Source: an uncultured Bacilli bacterium (lineage in GTDB: Bacteria > Bacillota_I > Bacilli_A > RF39 > UBA660). From it: a DNA stretch of 13,867 bases. This document shows, piece by piece, positions 1 through 6,860 of the stretch (position 1 is the first letter of the stretch; every line of letters begins with the position of its first letter). The translations under genes and the position numbers were made by a program. The notes under the pieces were generated by a model. The model searched no databases. It was not told the DNA's origin and was given only the letters and a program-made list of their open reading frames with translations. The stretch spans positions 1 through 13,867 of the forward strand of contig CALVKV010000030.1 of NCBI GenBank assembly GCA_944333305.1, read 5' to 3'.

Positions 1-3000
1 GTTTTACTAGAAAACAACAAAAGAAAAGAAAGGAAAAAATAGAAAAAGCATATAGCGAATACCTAACAAAGAAAGAACAAGAGTTGCAACAAATTATTAC
101 CACTGAAAAACAAGTTTTATTAGCTAACAGTCTAAGTCCAAGTGAATGTTATGATTTTATAATTAATAAAAATAGAAGATTGTGGGAAAGAGAATTACAT
201 CAAAAGGACTTTTTAAACTTACGATTAGGTATTGGTAAGGAAAAAGTAAAAATTAATATTGATTATCCGGGAGAACACTTTAAAGTAGACCAAGATCCAT
301 TAGAAGAAAGAATGCGTTTAATAATTGAAAAAAACAAAGAAATAGATGGAGCTCCTATAACAGAATCATTTATAGAAAAAAATATAACTGCAATAATAGG
401 ACATTATGAACATATAAAAACATATGTAGATATCCTTATATTACAAATGATCGCTCTTCACAGTTATCACGATTTAAAAATTGTAATCATGACCAATGAA
501 GGTAGAGCTAAATACTGGGAGTATATGAAACTAATGCCACACAATTTTAACCGTGATAAAAGCTTGCGTTTTTTCTCTACTAATTTTGATGAAAGCAAAG
601 AATTGTCATCATATCTTCAAAAAATATTAAAATCAAGACAAGAGACAAAAATAAATTCTAATGAAGATGTCTATAAGCTCTTTGATACATATTACATCAT
701 AATTACAGATGACTATAAAACAGTAAAAGATAATCCTATTATTGAAGAAATTTTAAATGCTGAACAAAATTTAGGATTTAGTCTTTTAATATTAAATTCA
801 AGTCTTGCTAACTTACCAACCCAATGTAAGAGTTTTATAAGTATTAATGATTTAAAAAATGGTGGCGTTTTCGAAAATGAACTAAATAAAGAAACACAAA
901 GAGCATTTCAAATAGAATTAGTTAACCAAATGAACCTATTTAAATGTGCAAATATTCTTGCTAATATTCCAATAAAAGATAAAGATGATGAATACAGTCT
1001 GCCAAAACAAATAGGATTCTTAGAAATGTATAACGTTGGTACAATCGAACAACTTAATCCTTTAGAAAGATGGCAAGCTAATAATCCTATTATTAGTTTA
1101 GCCGCTCCAATTGGCTATGGTACTAATGGGCAAATTTTTAAATTAGATCTTCATGAAAAAGAACAAGGACCTCATGGTTTAATAGCAGGAATGACTGGTA
1201 GTGGTAAATCAGAATTTATTATTACTTATATCCTATCAATGGCTATAAATTATCATCCTGATGAAGTACAATTTCTTTTAATAGATTATAAAGGAGGAGG
1301 ACTAGTAGGAGCTTTTGAAAATAAAGAAACAGGTCTTAAATTGCCACATTTAACAGGAACAATAACAAATCTAGACACAGCTGATATTAATCGTGCTCTA
1401 TCATCAATAGAAAGTGAGTTAAAAAGAAGACAAGCTCTATTTAATAAAGCAAGAGATAAATTAGGTGAAGGAACAATTGATATTTATAAATATCAAAAAT
1501 ACTATCGTGAAAAACAATTAGATACACCAATATCCCACTTATTTATAATCTCAGATGAGTTTGCCGAACTTAAAACAGATCAACCAGAATTTATGGACCA
1601 ACTAATATCTACAGCAAGAATAGGACGTAGTTTAGGGGTCCACTTGATATTAGCAACCCAAAAGCCTAGTGGTGTTGTTAATGATCAAATTTGGTCAAAT
1701 TCAAGATTTAAAGTTTGTTTAAAAGTTCAAGATGCTCAGGATTCTAATGAAGTAATTAAAAGACCAGATGCCGCTACAATTAAAGAAACAGGTAGATTCT
1801 ATTTACAAGTAGGATATAATGAGCTATTTCAAATGGGACAAGCCGCTTATGCAGGAGCCCCATATTATCCTCAAGATAAGGTTTACAAAGAAATAGATAG
1901 TAGTGTTAACTTTATAGATAATATTGCCAGAAGTATTAAATCAATAGATGTACCACGAAGCAATAAATTAGAATTAAAAGGTGAGCAATTACCAAATATT
2001 GTTAAGTATTTATCCTCACTTGCTGAAAAAGAAAACATTAAAGTCCATCCTCTTTGGCTTGATAAATTAAAACCAATAGTATATATAGACGATTTAAAGA
2101 AAAAATATCAGTTCAACAAAATAGCATATAATATAACTCCTATAATCGGAGAGTATGACAATCCAAAAGAGCAAAAACAAGGCCTTGTAACCTTAGATTT
2201 TTCAAATAAAGGAAATGCTATAATTTATAGTACAACTGAGAAAAACACTATTACAAATACTCTTCTTTATTCATTAATAACAACTTATACAAGTGAAGAG
2301 ATAAATATATATGTTTTAGATTTTGACAGTGAAACTTTAAAAATCTATCAAGAAAGCCCATCAGTTGGTGATGTTGTATTTGTTAATGAAAAAGAAAAAG
2401 TAACAAAATTATTTAAATTATTAGTAGAAGAGTTAGATCAAAGAAAAAAGATATTCCAAGATTACAATGGAAATTATGATTACTACATAAAACATTCTGA
2501 TGCTAAATTACCAGCTATAATTCTTTTACTTGCAGGATATGAAAACTTTAAAGAGACTTATGAAGATGAGGAGCAAACTTTAAATAAAATAACCCGTGAT
2601 GGTGTAAAATATGGTTTATATACTATAGTATCTGCAATAAGTGATAGAAGTCTAAGACTAAGTATTAGAACTAATTTCCCACAAATTATACCATTAAAAC
2701 TAAATTCTAATGTGGAATATAATATGTTGTTAGGTAAAAAAGCTCCTACTATTTCAGATACAGCTAATAGAGGAGTAGTCTTAATAAACGAAAATCCATA
2801 TGAATTTCAAACTGCTCAAGTTTGTGAGAGTGAAAAACTACTTGAGTATGTAAAAAGTATATGTAACTATTTAAAATCACACACCCAAGTTTATGCTAGG
2901 CCAATTCCTGTTTTACCAGATAAAGTTACTATAGCAATGCTTAGTGATTATTTAAAAGACATAACAAATGTTCCAATAGGTTTAGAAGAAGAAACTTTAA

Positions 3001-3599
3001 ATATAGCAACTTATGATTTTACTAAGAATTTAATTAGTTTAATTAATGCGGAAGATAATGAAACATTAAGTAATTTTAGCAAATTATTAATAAAAGAACT
3101 TACTATGATTAATAATCTTAAAATAGCTATTTTAGATTTTAAAAATCTATATCAAGAATCTGATTTTACTAATTGTAATTACATAGATGCTAGTAGTTTT
3201 GATTTTACTAATTTCAATAATCTAATAGAAAGTATAGATTTAAATAGTAAACTTTTAATTTTTATAACAGATGCTGAACAATTTATAAGTAACATATCAA
3301 AAGGAATAACCGATATAACAAGTTATTTTACTAAAGTATTAAGTTTAAAAAGAGTTTATTTTGTTTTTAACACTGATTTATTTAACTTAAAGAAAATAGG
3401 TTATGAAAGCTGGTTTAGACAGTTTGTAACTATTAATAATGCTATTTGGATAGGAAAAGGTTTAAATAACACTACAGTCCATAATTTAACAACACCACTT
3501 AGAAGTTTAAGTTTTCCTCTTCCACCAAACTTTGGATATAATATAAAAAGTGGTAAAGCAATAAGAATAAAAGTACTAGAAGGTGATAAAGATGAATAA
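1..3599 (+). CDS. essC: Type VII secretion motor ATPase EssC (FtsK/SpoIIIE family), 5' partial
   Basis: This is the membrane-anchored motor of type VII (Ess/ESX) secretion, which powers export of WXG100 proteins and their partners. The frame is open to the left edge (first full codon at 3), leaving 1198 visible residues of a protein usually near 1450-1500; the N-terminal FHA domains and two membrane helices are missing. The first TTG (84) lies inside a lysine-rich stretch with no ribosome binding site and is not the real start. Early residues include RLWER and DFLNLRLGIG, typical of EssC/EccC just after the membrane segment. ATPase domain 1 has a perfect Walker A, GMTGSGKS (1188-1211, Lys about residue 402), a DYKGGG motif and a Walker B ending in Asp-Glu (1554-1559). 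Domains 2 and 3 have degenerate P-loops near 2226-2249 and 3045-3065. The stop overlaps the next gene by 8 nt. Confidence 0.93.
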   Translation, partial: FTRKQQKKRKEKIEKAYSEYLTKKEQELQQIITTEKQVLLANSLSPSECYDFIINKNRRLWERELHQKDFLNLRLGIGKEKVKINIDYPGEHFKVDQDPLEERMRLIIEKNKEIDGAPITESFIEKNITAIIGHYEHIKTYVDILILQMIALHSYHDLKIVIMTNEGRAKYWEYMKLMPHNFNRDKSLRFFSTNFDESKELSSYLQKILKSRQETKINSNEDVYKLFDTYYIIITDDYKTVKDNPIIEEILNAEQNLGFSLLILNSSLANLPTQCKSFISINDLKNGGVFENELNKETQRAFQIELVNQMNLFKCANILANIPIKDKDDEYSLPKQIGFLEMYNVGTIEQLNPLERWQANNPIISLAAPIGYGTNGQIFKLDLHEKEQGPHGLIAGMTGSGKSEFIITYILSMAINYHPDEVQFLLIDYKGGGLVGAFENKETGLKLPHLTGTITNLDTADINRALSSIESELKRRQALFNKARDKLGEGTIDIYKYQKYYREKQLDTPISHLFIISDEFAELKTDQPEFMDQLISTARIGRSLGVHLILATQKPSGVVNDQIWSNSRFKVCLKVQDAQDSNEVIKRPDAATIKETGRFYLQVGYNELFQMGQAAYAGAPYYPQDKVYKEIDSSVNFIDNIARSIKSIDVPRSNKLELKGEQLPNIVKYLSSLAEKENIKVHPLWLDKLKPIVYIDDLKKKYQFNKIAYNITPIIGEYDNPKEQKQGLVTLDFSNKGNAIIYSTTEKNTITNTLLYSLITTYTSEEINIYVLDFDSETLKIYQESPSVGDVVFVNEKEKVTKLFKLLVEELDQRKKIFQDYNGNYDYYIKHSDAKLPAIILLLAGYENFKETYEDEEQTLNKITRDGVKYGLYTIVSAISDRSLRLSIRTNFPQIIPLKLNSNVEYNMLLGKKAPTISDTANRGVVLINENPYEFQTAQVCESEKLLEYVKSICNYLKSHTQVYARPIPVLPDKVTIAMLSDYLKDITNVPIGLEEETLNIATYDFTKNLISLINAEDNETLSNFSKLLIKELTMINNLKIAILDFKNLYQESDFTNCNYIDASSFDFTNFNNLIESIDLNSKLLIFITDAEQFISNISKGITDITSYFTKVLSLKRVYFVFNTDLFNLKKIGYESWFRQFVTINNAIWIGKGLNNTTVHNLTTPLRSLSFPLPPNFGYNIKSGKAIRIKVLEGDKDE

Positions 3600-3846
3600 T
3601 AAGGTCTTAGTTAATTTATATGTTCCCGCATTAGAAAAAAAATATGAAGTTTTTTTACCAGTAAATAGAAAAATTGGCGAAATTTGTTCCTTAATTGCTA
3701 AAGGGTTAATAGAAGTAAGTAATAATTATTATAATATAACTAATTGTGAACATCTTTATAATCGTAGTAATGGAGGAGAATATAACGAAAGTAAATTACT
3801 AAAAAATACAGATATAAGAAATGGCAGTCAGTTAGTATTTATGTAA
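3592..3846 (+). CDS. esaB: Type VII secretion ubiquitin-like accessory protein, YukD/EsaB family
   Basis: This is an 84-residue protein of the YukD/EsaB type, a small cytosolic ubiquitin-fold component found in Firmicutes type VII loci and needed for or regulating secretion. The pattern fits the family: a hydrophobic first strand (KVLVNLYVP), a KKYEVFLPV second strand, a helix beginning IGEICSLIAKG, and a C-terminal NGSQLVF strand after an L-x-x-x-DIRNG turn. I chose ATG 3592 because AGAAGGTGAT lies just upstream at 3578-3587; the in-frame GTG at 3583 is inside that ribosome binding site. The start overlaps the essC stop by 8 nt, implying translational coupling. In Staphylococcus and Bacillus this gene precedes the motor gene, so its place directly after essC is a variant order. 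The family call rests on fold pattern and context. Confidence 0.83.
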   Translation: MNNKVLVNLYVPALEKKYEVFLPVNRKIGEICSLIAKGLIEVSNNYYNITNCEHLYNRSNGGEYNESKLLKNTDIRNGSQLVFM

Positions 3847-3865
3847 AGAAATGTAAAGAAAAGCC

Positions 3866-3923
3866 AAAATTGTTGCTAAAAATAAAAATATAATTTATTC
3901 TAATTATAGAAGGAGGGTAAGAT
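3866..3923 (+). promoter_or_regulatory. Possible promoter and strong ribosome binding site before the WXG100-type genes
   Basis: The 77-nt gap between esaB and the first small secreted-protein gene contains TATAAT at 3889-3894, but no good -35 lies at the right distance: TTGTTG at 3870-3875 is only 13 nt away. An alternative pair is TTGCTA (3873-3878) and TATTCT (3896-3901) at 17 nt. The ribosome binding site AGAAGGAGGG (3908-3917) is among the strongest in the window, fitting a highly expressed WXG100-type protein. No convincing terminator precedes it, so read-through from essC is also possible. The promoter is weakly supported and the ribosome binding site well supported. Confidence 0.35.
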
Positions 3924-4211
3924 ATGGCTGCATATTCAGATAATTTAGAATTCAACTCAGAACAATTAACAGAATTAATTGGAATATTAGAAGAAGTTAA
4001 AGACGCAATTCAAACATCTAAAACAAAATACGTTGATTACGTTGAGGTGCAATTAAGTCCTAACTGGACTACTGATGCTGGTCAACAAACAGTTAATGAG
4101 TTATTAAATTTTGCAGAAACAGATATTCAAGGTTTTATAACATATTTAGATCAAAGAGTCAGTGATTTAGAAGAAGCTAAAAATAGAACAATTCAAATTG
4201 ATCAAGCTTAA
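3924..4211 (+). CDS. WXG100/ESAT-6-like type VII secreted protein (first)
   Basis: This 95-residue protein has the size and shape of WXG100 (EsxA-like) substrates: two predicted helices joined by a turn at mid-length. The turn contains Trp48 and Gly53 in the form W-T-T-D-A-G, so the classical W-x-G is stretched to W-x4-G. The first helix is amphipathic (LTELIGILEEVKDAI) and the second is long and acidic, ending DLEEAKNRTIQID. There is no signal peptide or membrane helix, as expected for a leaderless type VII substrate. I do not see a clear C-terminal Y-x3-D/E export motif. ATG 3924 follows AGGAGGG at ideal spacing. Position directly after essC and esaB is the strongest support. It probably forms a four-helix dimer with itself or with one of the two small neighbours. 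Confidence 0.82.
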   Translation: MAAYSDNLEFNSEQLTELIGILEEVKDAIQTSKTKYVDYVEVQLSPNWTTDAGQQTVNELLNFAETDIQGFITYLDQRVSDLEEAKNRTIQIDQA

Positions 4212-4231
4212 TAAAGAAAGGAGTGATAATA

Positions 4232-4546
4232 ATGGCTGCAAATAAAAATGTATCAACATTAGGAATATCAGAAGGAATAGATTACCTTGAAAAAGAGTTT
4301 ATTGCGCTATTAGATGACAATGCTGGAGAAGCAATAGATACTTATACTAAAATGCAAGCAAGTGGTGCTTTAAGTAGTGCAAATATTGATTCTATAACAA
4401 ATGAAATAAAAGGAAAAGTTTCAAAATTACAAAGTGATTTTGATGAATTAAGTCAACGACTAAAACAAGGAATGTTCCAATCACAAGAAGAAATAGAAAG
4501 ACATCGTAATGAAATTGAAAATCAACTTAGTAATGGAACTTATTAA
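4232..4546 (+). CDS. Small helical type VII locus protein without the WXG tryptophan
   Basis: This 104-residue protein has no family I can name. It is strongly helix-forming and charged, with no Trp, no Cys, no membrane segment and no signal peptide. The centre contains a Gly/Ser/Ala-rich break (QASGALSSANID), where a WXG100 protein would have its turn. The second half is a long Lys/Glu/Gln-rich helix, including LQSDFDELSQRLKQG and EEIERHRNEIENQL. Size and layout suggest a diverged ESAT-6-like partner or chaperone for its neighbours. ATG 4232 follows AAAGGAGTG (4217-4225); the upstream in-frame GTG 4223 lies inside that ribosome binding site. It sits 20 nt after the first WXG100-type gene and begins MAA like it. 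The gene looks real from its spacing and ribosome binding site; the function is inferred from the neighbourhood only. Confidence 0.72.
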   Translation: MAANKNVSTLGISEGIDYLEKEFIALLDDNAGEAIDTYTKMQASGALSSANIDSITNEIKGKVSKLQSDFDELSQRLKQGMFQSQEEIERHRNEIENQLSNGTY

Positions 4547-4571
4547 ATAATACATACTGTATTATTTTTTT
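4545..4571 (+). terminator. AT-rich hairpin with T-tract within the type VII gene set
   Basis: A perfect 10-bp inverted repeat (arms 4545-4554 and 4558-4567, loop TAC) is followed by further T residues to 4571. It has the form of an intrinsic terminator, but the stem has only one G-C pair, so it is probably leaky. It starts at the stop codon of the preceding small gene. It could lower expression of the two downstream genes relative to the upstream WXG100-type gene, or protect the upstream mRNA 3' end. Confidence 0.5.
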
Positions 4572-4589
4572 CTAATTAAGGAGGCCAAA

Positions 4590-4877
4590 ATGAAAGAGAT
4601 AAGCCAAGAACAAGTACAAGCAGCGGTAGACAGTATTAAAGAAAGTCAAAGCAATTTAAATATTGGTACTCTAACTACTAAAACTGATGTATTAGATTCA
4701 GTAATATTGATATTAAAAGAATGCTGGAATACAACAAGTGGTAAAGAAGAACAAGAAAGATTAAAACAATTAACGGAAAGTGATTTGGATTTTTCTAAAG
4801 TCGAAACAGCATTAAATTCTATCAAAGATGCATATATAAGTGTTGCTATGGTAACACAAACAACTAGATATCATTAA
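4590..4877 (+). CDS. WXG100/ESAT-6-like type VII secreted protein (second)
   Basis: This is a 95-residue, probably helical-hairpin protein the same length as the first WXG100-type protein of the locus. Its central turn reads C-W-N-T-T-S-G-K, with Trp46 and Gly51 again spaced W-x4-G and Thr two residues after Trp, matching the first paralogue's W-T-T-D-A-G. The N-terminal half is a helix ending VLDSVILILKEC and the C-terminal half a helix with VETALNSIKDAY. There is no signal peptide or membrane span. ATG 4590 follows AAGGAGG closely. The tail ends in Thr/Arg/Tyr/His and shows no clear Y-x3-D/E signal. The two share little beyond length and the turn, so they are likely distant relatives, perhaps heterodimer partners for each other, the Trp-less protein or the larger repeat protein downstream. 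The call rests on the turn, the length and the locus. Confidence 0.72.
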   Translation: MKEISQEQVQAAVDSIKESQSNLNIGTLTTKTDVLDSVILILKECWNTTSGKEEQERLKQLTESDLDFSKVETALNSIKDAYISVAMVTQTTRYH

Positions 4878-4907
4878 TACAAAATAAACAGAAAGGACGT
4901 AATCATT

Positions 4908-6188
4908 ATGCAAAGTAATGTAAATGTAGATGAATTAAATGGTGTAGCATTAGAGATAGCAAAAAGTATCCAGCAATTAAATCAAAGTATTTCTGATTTT
5001 AAAGAAACATCAAATAGTATTAAAGGACAATGTGAAACGTTAAACGGTTATAATGGTCAAAAAGTAGCAGGAACAACAACTAAAGAGCAAGTTTATGATG
5101 ATAAAGGTTATTCATCTACCATAGAAACATATAAAATATGGGATATAGAAGGACAAGTGCCTTTAGAAAGTGATTGTAATACTTTAGAACAAGAGTTAGA
5201 TGATATGGAAGAATCTATATCAAATTTAAAATTAGAAGCTAGTGACTTAGAATTAATAGCTGATACAATAGAAGGCTATATTAAAAGTATTCAAGATGAA
5301 TTGGGTGAAGACATTGATCCATCAATTTTAGCAGGTGCTTTTGGTGTTTTAGAGGGTGGTATAGCTTATGATAGTTATAGTGCCGGAACAGGTAATTTTA
5401 TTTCAGCAAAGCATATTTTATCAGAATATTGGACTGATAAAACTTTAAGATTTGAAAGAAATAGCAACGGTACTTATACTATTTATCAAAAAGATAAAAA
5501 TGGAAAAGAAGTAGTAATGGGTTATACAACTGCATTAACAGCAGCTTTATATATGAAAGAATTAAAGAATAAAGTTAATGGAAATCAAGAAAGTAACAGT
5601 GACCAAACAGAGCCATCAGGCCATGAAAATGACCCAAGATATGATGCACCAGATGATAATGATGATGATCAAGAGCCATCACAACCATCAGGGCACGAAA
5701 ATGACCCAAGATATTTTGCTCCAGACGATGATACAGATTCAGGATCTGGTTCAGAACCATCAGGGCATGAAAACGATCCAAGGTATGATGCTCCAGATGA
5801 TAGTGGTGATGATTCAGGACCTGTAGTATCAAATGGAAATGAAACTGATGATAGATATGGACCACCAGATAATTCAGAACCATCAGGACATGAAAATGAT
5901 CCAAGATATGATGCTCCAGATGACTCAGAGCCTGTAGTACCAAAAGGAAATGAAACTGATGATAGATATGGACCACCAGATAATTCAGAACCATCAGGGC
6001 ACGAAAACGATCCAAGATATGATGCTCCAGATGACTCAGAACCTGTAGTGCCAAAAGGAAATGAAACTGATGATAGATATGGACCACCAGATAATTCAGA
6101 ACCATCAGGGCACGAAAATGATCCAAGATATGACGCACCAAAATCACAACCATCAGGACATGAAAATGACCCAAGATATCAGGCATAA
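4908..6188 (+). CDS. Putative type VII secreted protein with PSGHENDPRY repeat tail
   Basis: I recognise no family for this 426-residue protein. Residues 1 to about 135 are helical and rich in Asn/Gln/Ser/Glu, resembling the coiled-coil targeting regions of large type VII substrates. Residues about 140-230 look globular, with a Gly-rich GAFGVLEGGIAYDSYSAG segment and a strand-rich part including YWTDKTLRFERN and GTYTIYQKDKNGKE. From residue 236 to the end the chain is an acidic, Pro-rich repeat tail. It has seven identical PSGHENDPRY copies (starting at residues 236, 260, 284, 325, 362, 399 and 415) and three related GNETDDRYGPPDNSE units. There is no signal peptide, membrane helix or LPxTG sorting signal. 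It has a ribosome binding site (AGAAAGGACG) and is last in the type VII gene set before a strong terminator. Export by this system is inferred; the tail could bind a ligand, a metal or the cell envelope. Confidence 0.8.
   Translation: MQSNVNVDELNGVALEIAKSIQQLNQSISDFKETSNSIKGQCETLNGYNGQKVAGTTTKEQVYDDKGYSSTIETYKIWDIEGQVPLESDCNTLEQELDDMEESISNLKLEASDLELIADTIEGYIKSIQDELGEDIDPSILAGAFGVLEGGIAYDSYSAGTGNFISAKHILSEYWTDKTLRFERNSNGTYTIYQKDKNGKEVVMGYTTALTAALYMKELKNKVNGNQESNSDQTEPSGHENDPRYDAPDDNDDDQEPSQPSGHENDPRYFAPDDDTDSGSGSEPSGHENDPRYDAPDDSGDDSGPVVSNGNETDDRYGPPDNSEPSGHENDPRYDAPDDSEPVVPKGNETDDRYGPPDNSEPSGHENDPRYDAPDDSEPVVPKGNETDDRYGPPDNSEPSGHENDPRYDAPKSQPSGHENDPRYQA
5613..6185 (+). repeat. In-frame coding repeats: 7 x PSGHENDPRY plus 3 x GNETDDRY units
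   Basis: Seven 30-nt units encoding the identical decapeptide start at 5613, 5685, 5757, 5880, 5991, 6102 and 6150. Spacing is 24, 24, 41, 37, 37 and 16 residues. Between copies 3-4, 4-5 and 5-6 a variant unit, GNETDDRYGPPDNSE, is interleaved, so both unit types follow G-x-E-x-D-x-R-Y. Copies 4 and 5 form a 111-nt tandem duplication (5880-5990, 5991-6101). All differences among the seven decapeptide units are at third codon positions and silent. The period is a multiple of three, so this is a protein repeat and not a CRISPR array. Confidence 0.95.
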
Positions 6189-6246
6189 TAGTATGTGATG
6201 ATAATTAATATATTTAATAAAAAAATAATGTTATATTTTGATACTG

Positions 6247-6306
6247 GAAATTAAATGATAATAAAGTTTAATTATCACTAATAACTTTTCATTTAATTTC
6301 TTTTTT
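6247..6306 (+). terminator. Rho-independent terminator of the type VII locus
   Basis: A perfect 12-bp stem (GAAATTAAATGA at 6247-6258 pairing with 6289-6300) encloses a second 6-bp stem (AAAGTT 6263-6268 with AACTTT 6283-6288) and is followed by six T residues (6301-6306). It lies 58 nt after the repeat-protein stop and before the tsaE promoter, separating the secretion locus from the housekeeping cluster. The stem is AT-rich but long. Confidence 0.8.
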
Positions 6307-6341
6307 ATATTACATTTTCTATAATAAATATCATAAACATA

Positions 6342-6371
6342 TTGAAAAGTTCTAAATTACTTTGTTATAAT
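6342..6371 (+). promoter_or_regulatory. Promoter of the tsaE-tsaB-rimI operon
   Basis: TTGAAA (6342-6347) and a perfect TATAAT (6366-6371) are separated by 18 nt, and the -10 carries the extended TG (6363-6364). This is close to a consensus housekeeping sigma-A promoter, fitting constitutive expression of essential tRNA-modification genes. Transcription would begin near 6378, about 20 nt before the tsaE start. An in-frame TTG at 6342 is the -35 element itself and so cannot be the tsaE start. Confidence 0.8.
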
Positions 6372-6398
6372 GAATTAGATAGAAAAGAGGAGATAATT

Positions 6399-6860
6399 AT
6401 GAACAACTATAAAATAACTAGTTACAGTGAAAACGAAACAGTTGAATTGGCACAAAATATTGAATCTGAAAAATTTCCTAATATGGTTATCTGTCTAATA
6501 GGTGATTTAGGTTCAGGTAAAACAATGTTTACTAAAGGCTTTGCATCTTCCCTTGAAGTTAAAGAAGAAATAACATCACCTACTTTTAATATTATTAAAG
6601 AATATACAAGTGGTGAATTACCACTATATCATATGGATGTTTATCGCTTAGATGGTAAAGTAGATGATATTGGTCTAGAAGACTATTATACTAAAGGTGG
6701 TATTTGTATTATCGAATGGGCTGATATGATAAAAGATTACTTACCAGAAGAACGTCTTGAAATTAAATTTAAACTATCAAGTGAAGATGAAGATACAAGA
6801 ATTATTACAATTACTCCATATGGTTCTAAGTATGAAGAACTATGTGAGGATGTTCTATGA
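6399..6860 (+). CDS. tsaE: tRNA t6A37 threonylcarbamoyladenosine biosynthesis ATPase TsaE
   Basis: TsaE is the ATPase that works with TsaB and TsaD when threonylcarbamoyl is transferred to adenosine 37 of ANN-decoding tRNAs in the cytosol. The 153-residue length is normal for the family. The Walker A motif GDLGSGKT covers residues 35-42. It is followed by the family's TSPTFNIIKEY segment, HMDVYRLDG (Asp80) and the C-terminal IIEWAD (Glu106-Asp109). ATG 6399 follows AGAGGAGAT at good spacing and lies about 20 nt downstream of a near-consensus promoter; the longer frame opening at 6342 would overlap that promoter. It is first in the tsaE-tsaB-rimI-tsaD cluster and shares ATGA with tsaB (4-nt overlap). 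Its TGA stop is the only TGA stop in the window, and a TAG codon follows immediately. Confidence 0.95.
   Translation: MNNYKITSYSENETVELAQNIESEKFPNMVICLIGDLGSGKTMFTKGFASSLEVKEEITSPTFNIIKEYTSGELPLYHMDVYRLDGKVDDIGLEDYYTKGGICIIEWADMIKDYLPEERLEIKFKLSSEDEDTRIITITPYGSKYEELCEDVL

Noticed and set aside
84..86. TTG as the start of the EssC frame
   Set aside because: The frame continues open to the window edge, the N-terminal FHA and membrane regions are missing, and no ribosome binding site precedes it. The gene is truncated by the window.
3841..3860. 10-nt direct repeat ATGTAAAGAA at the end of esaB
   Set aside because: It is short, low in complexity and AG/AT-rich. I see no partner element or structure that would make it an operator or insertion footprint.
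5613..6185. CRISPR-like repeat array
   Set aside because: Spacing is irregular and always in codon multiples, spacers are themselves similar, and the differences are silent third positions. This is a protein repeat.
5575..6186. A 203-codon open frame on the - strand and an 82-codon frame on the + strand across the repeat tail
   Set aside because: They exist because the repeat units are multiples of three, so any frame free of stops in one unit stays open in all. They give His/Leu-rich and Met/Gln-rich repeats without ribosome binding sites, and the + frame of the large protein is the coherent one.
6342..6344. TTG start giving a 172-residue TsaE
   Set aside because: This TTG is the -35 element of a near-consensus promoter. 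ATG 6399 has a strong ribosome binding site and gives the usual family length.
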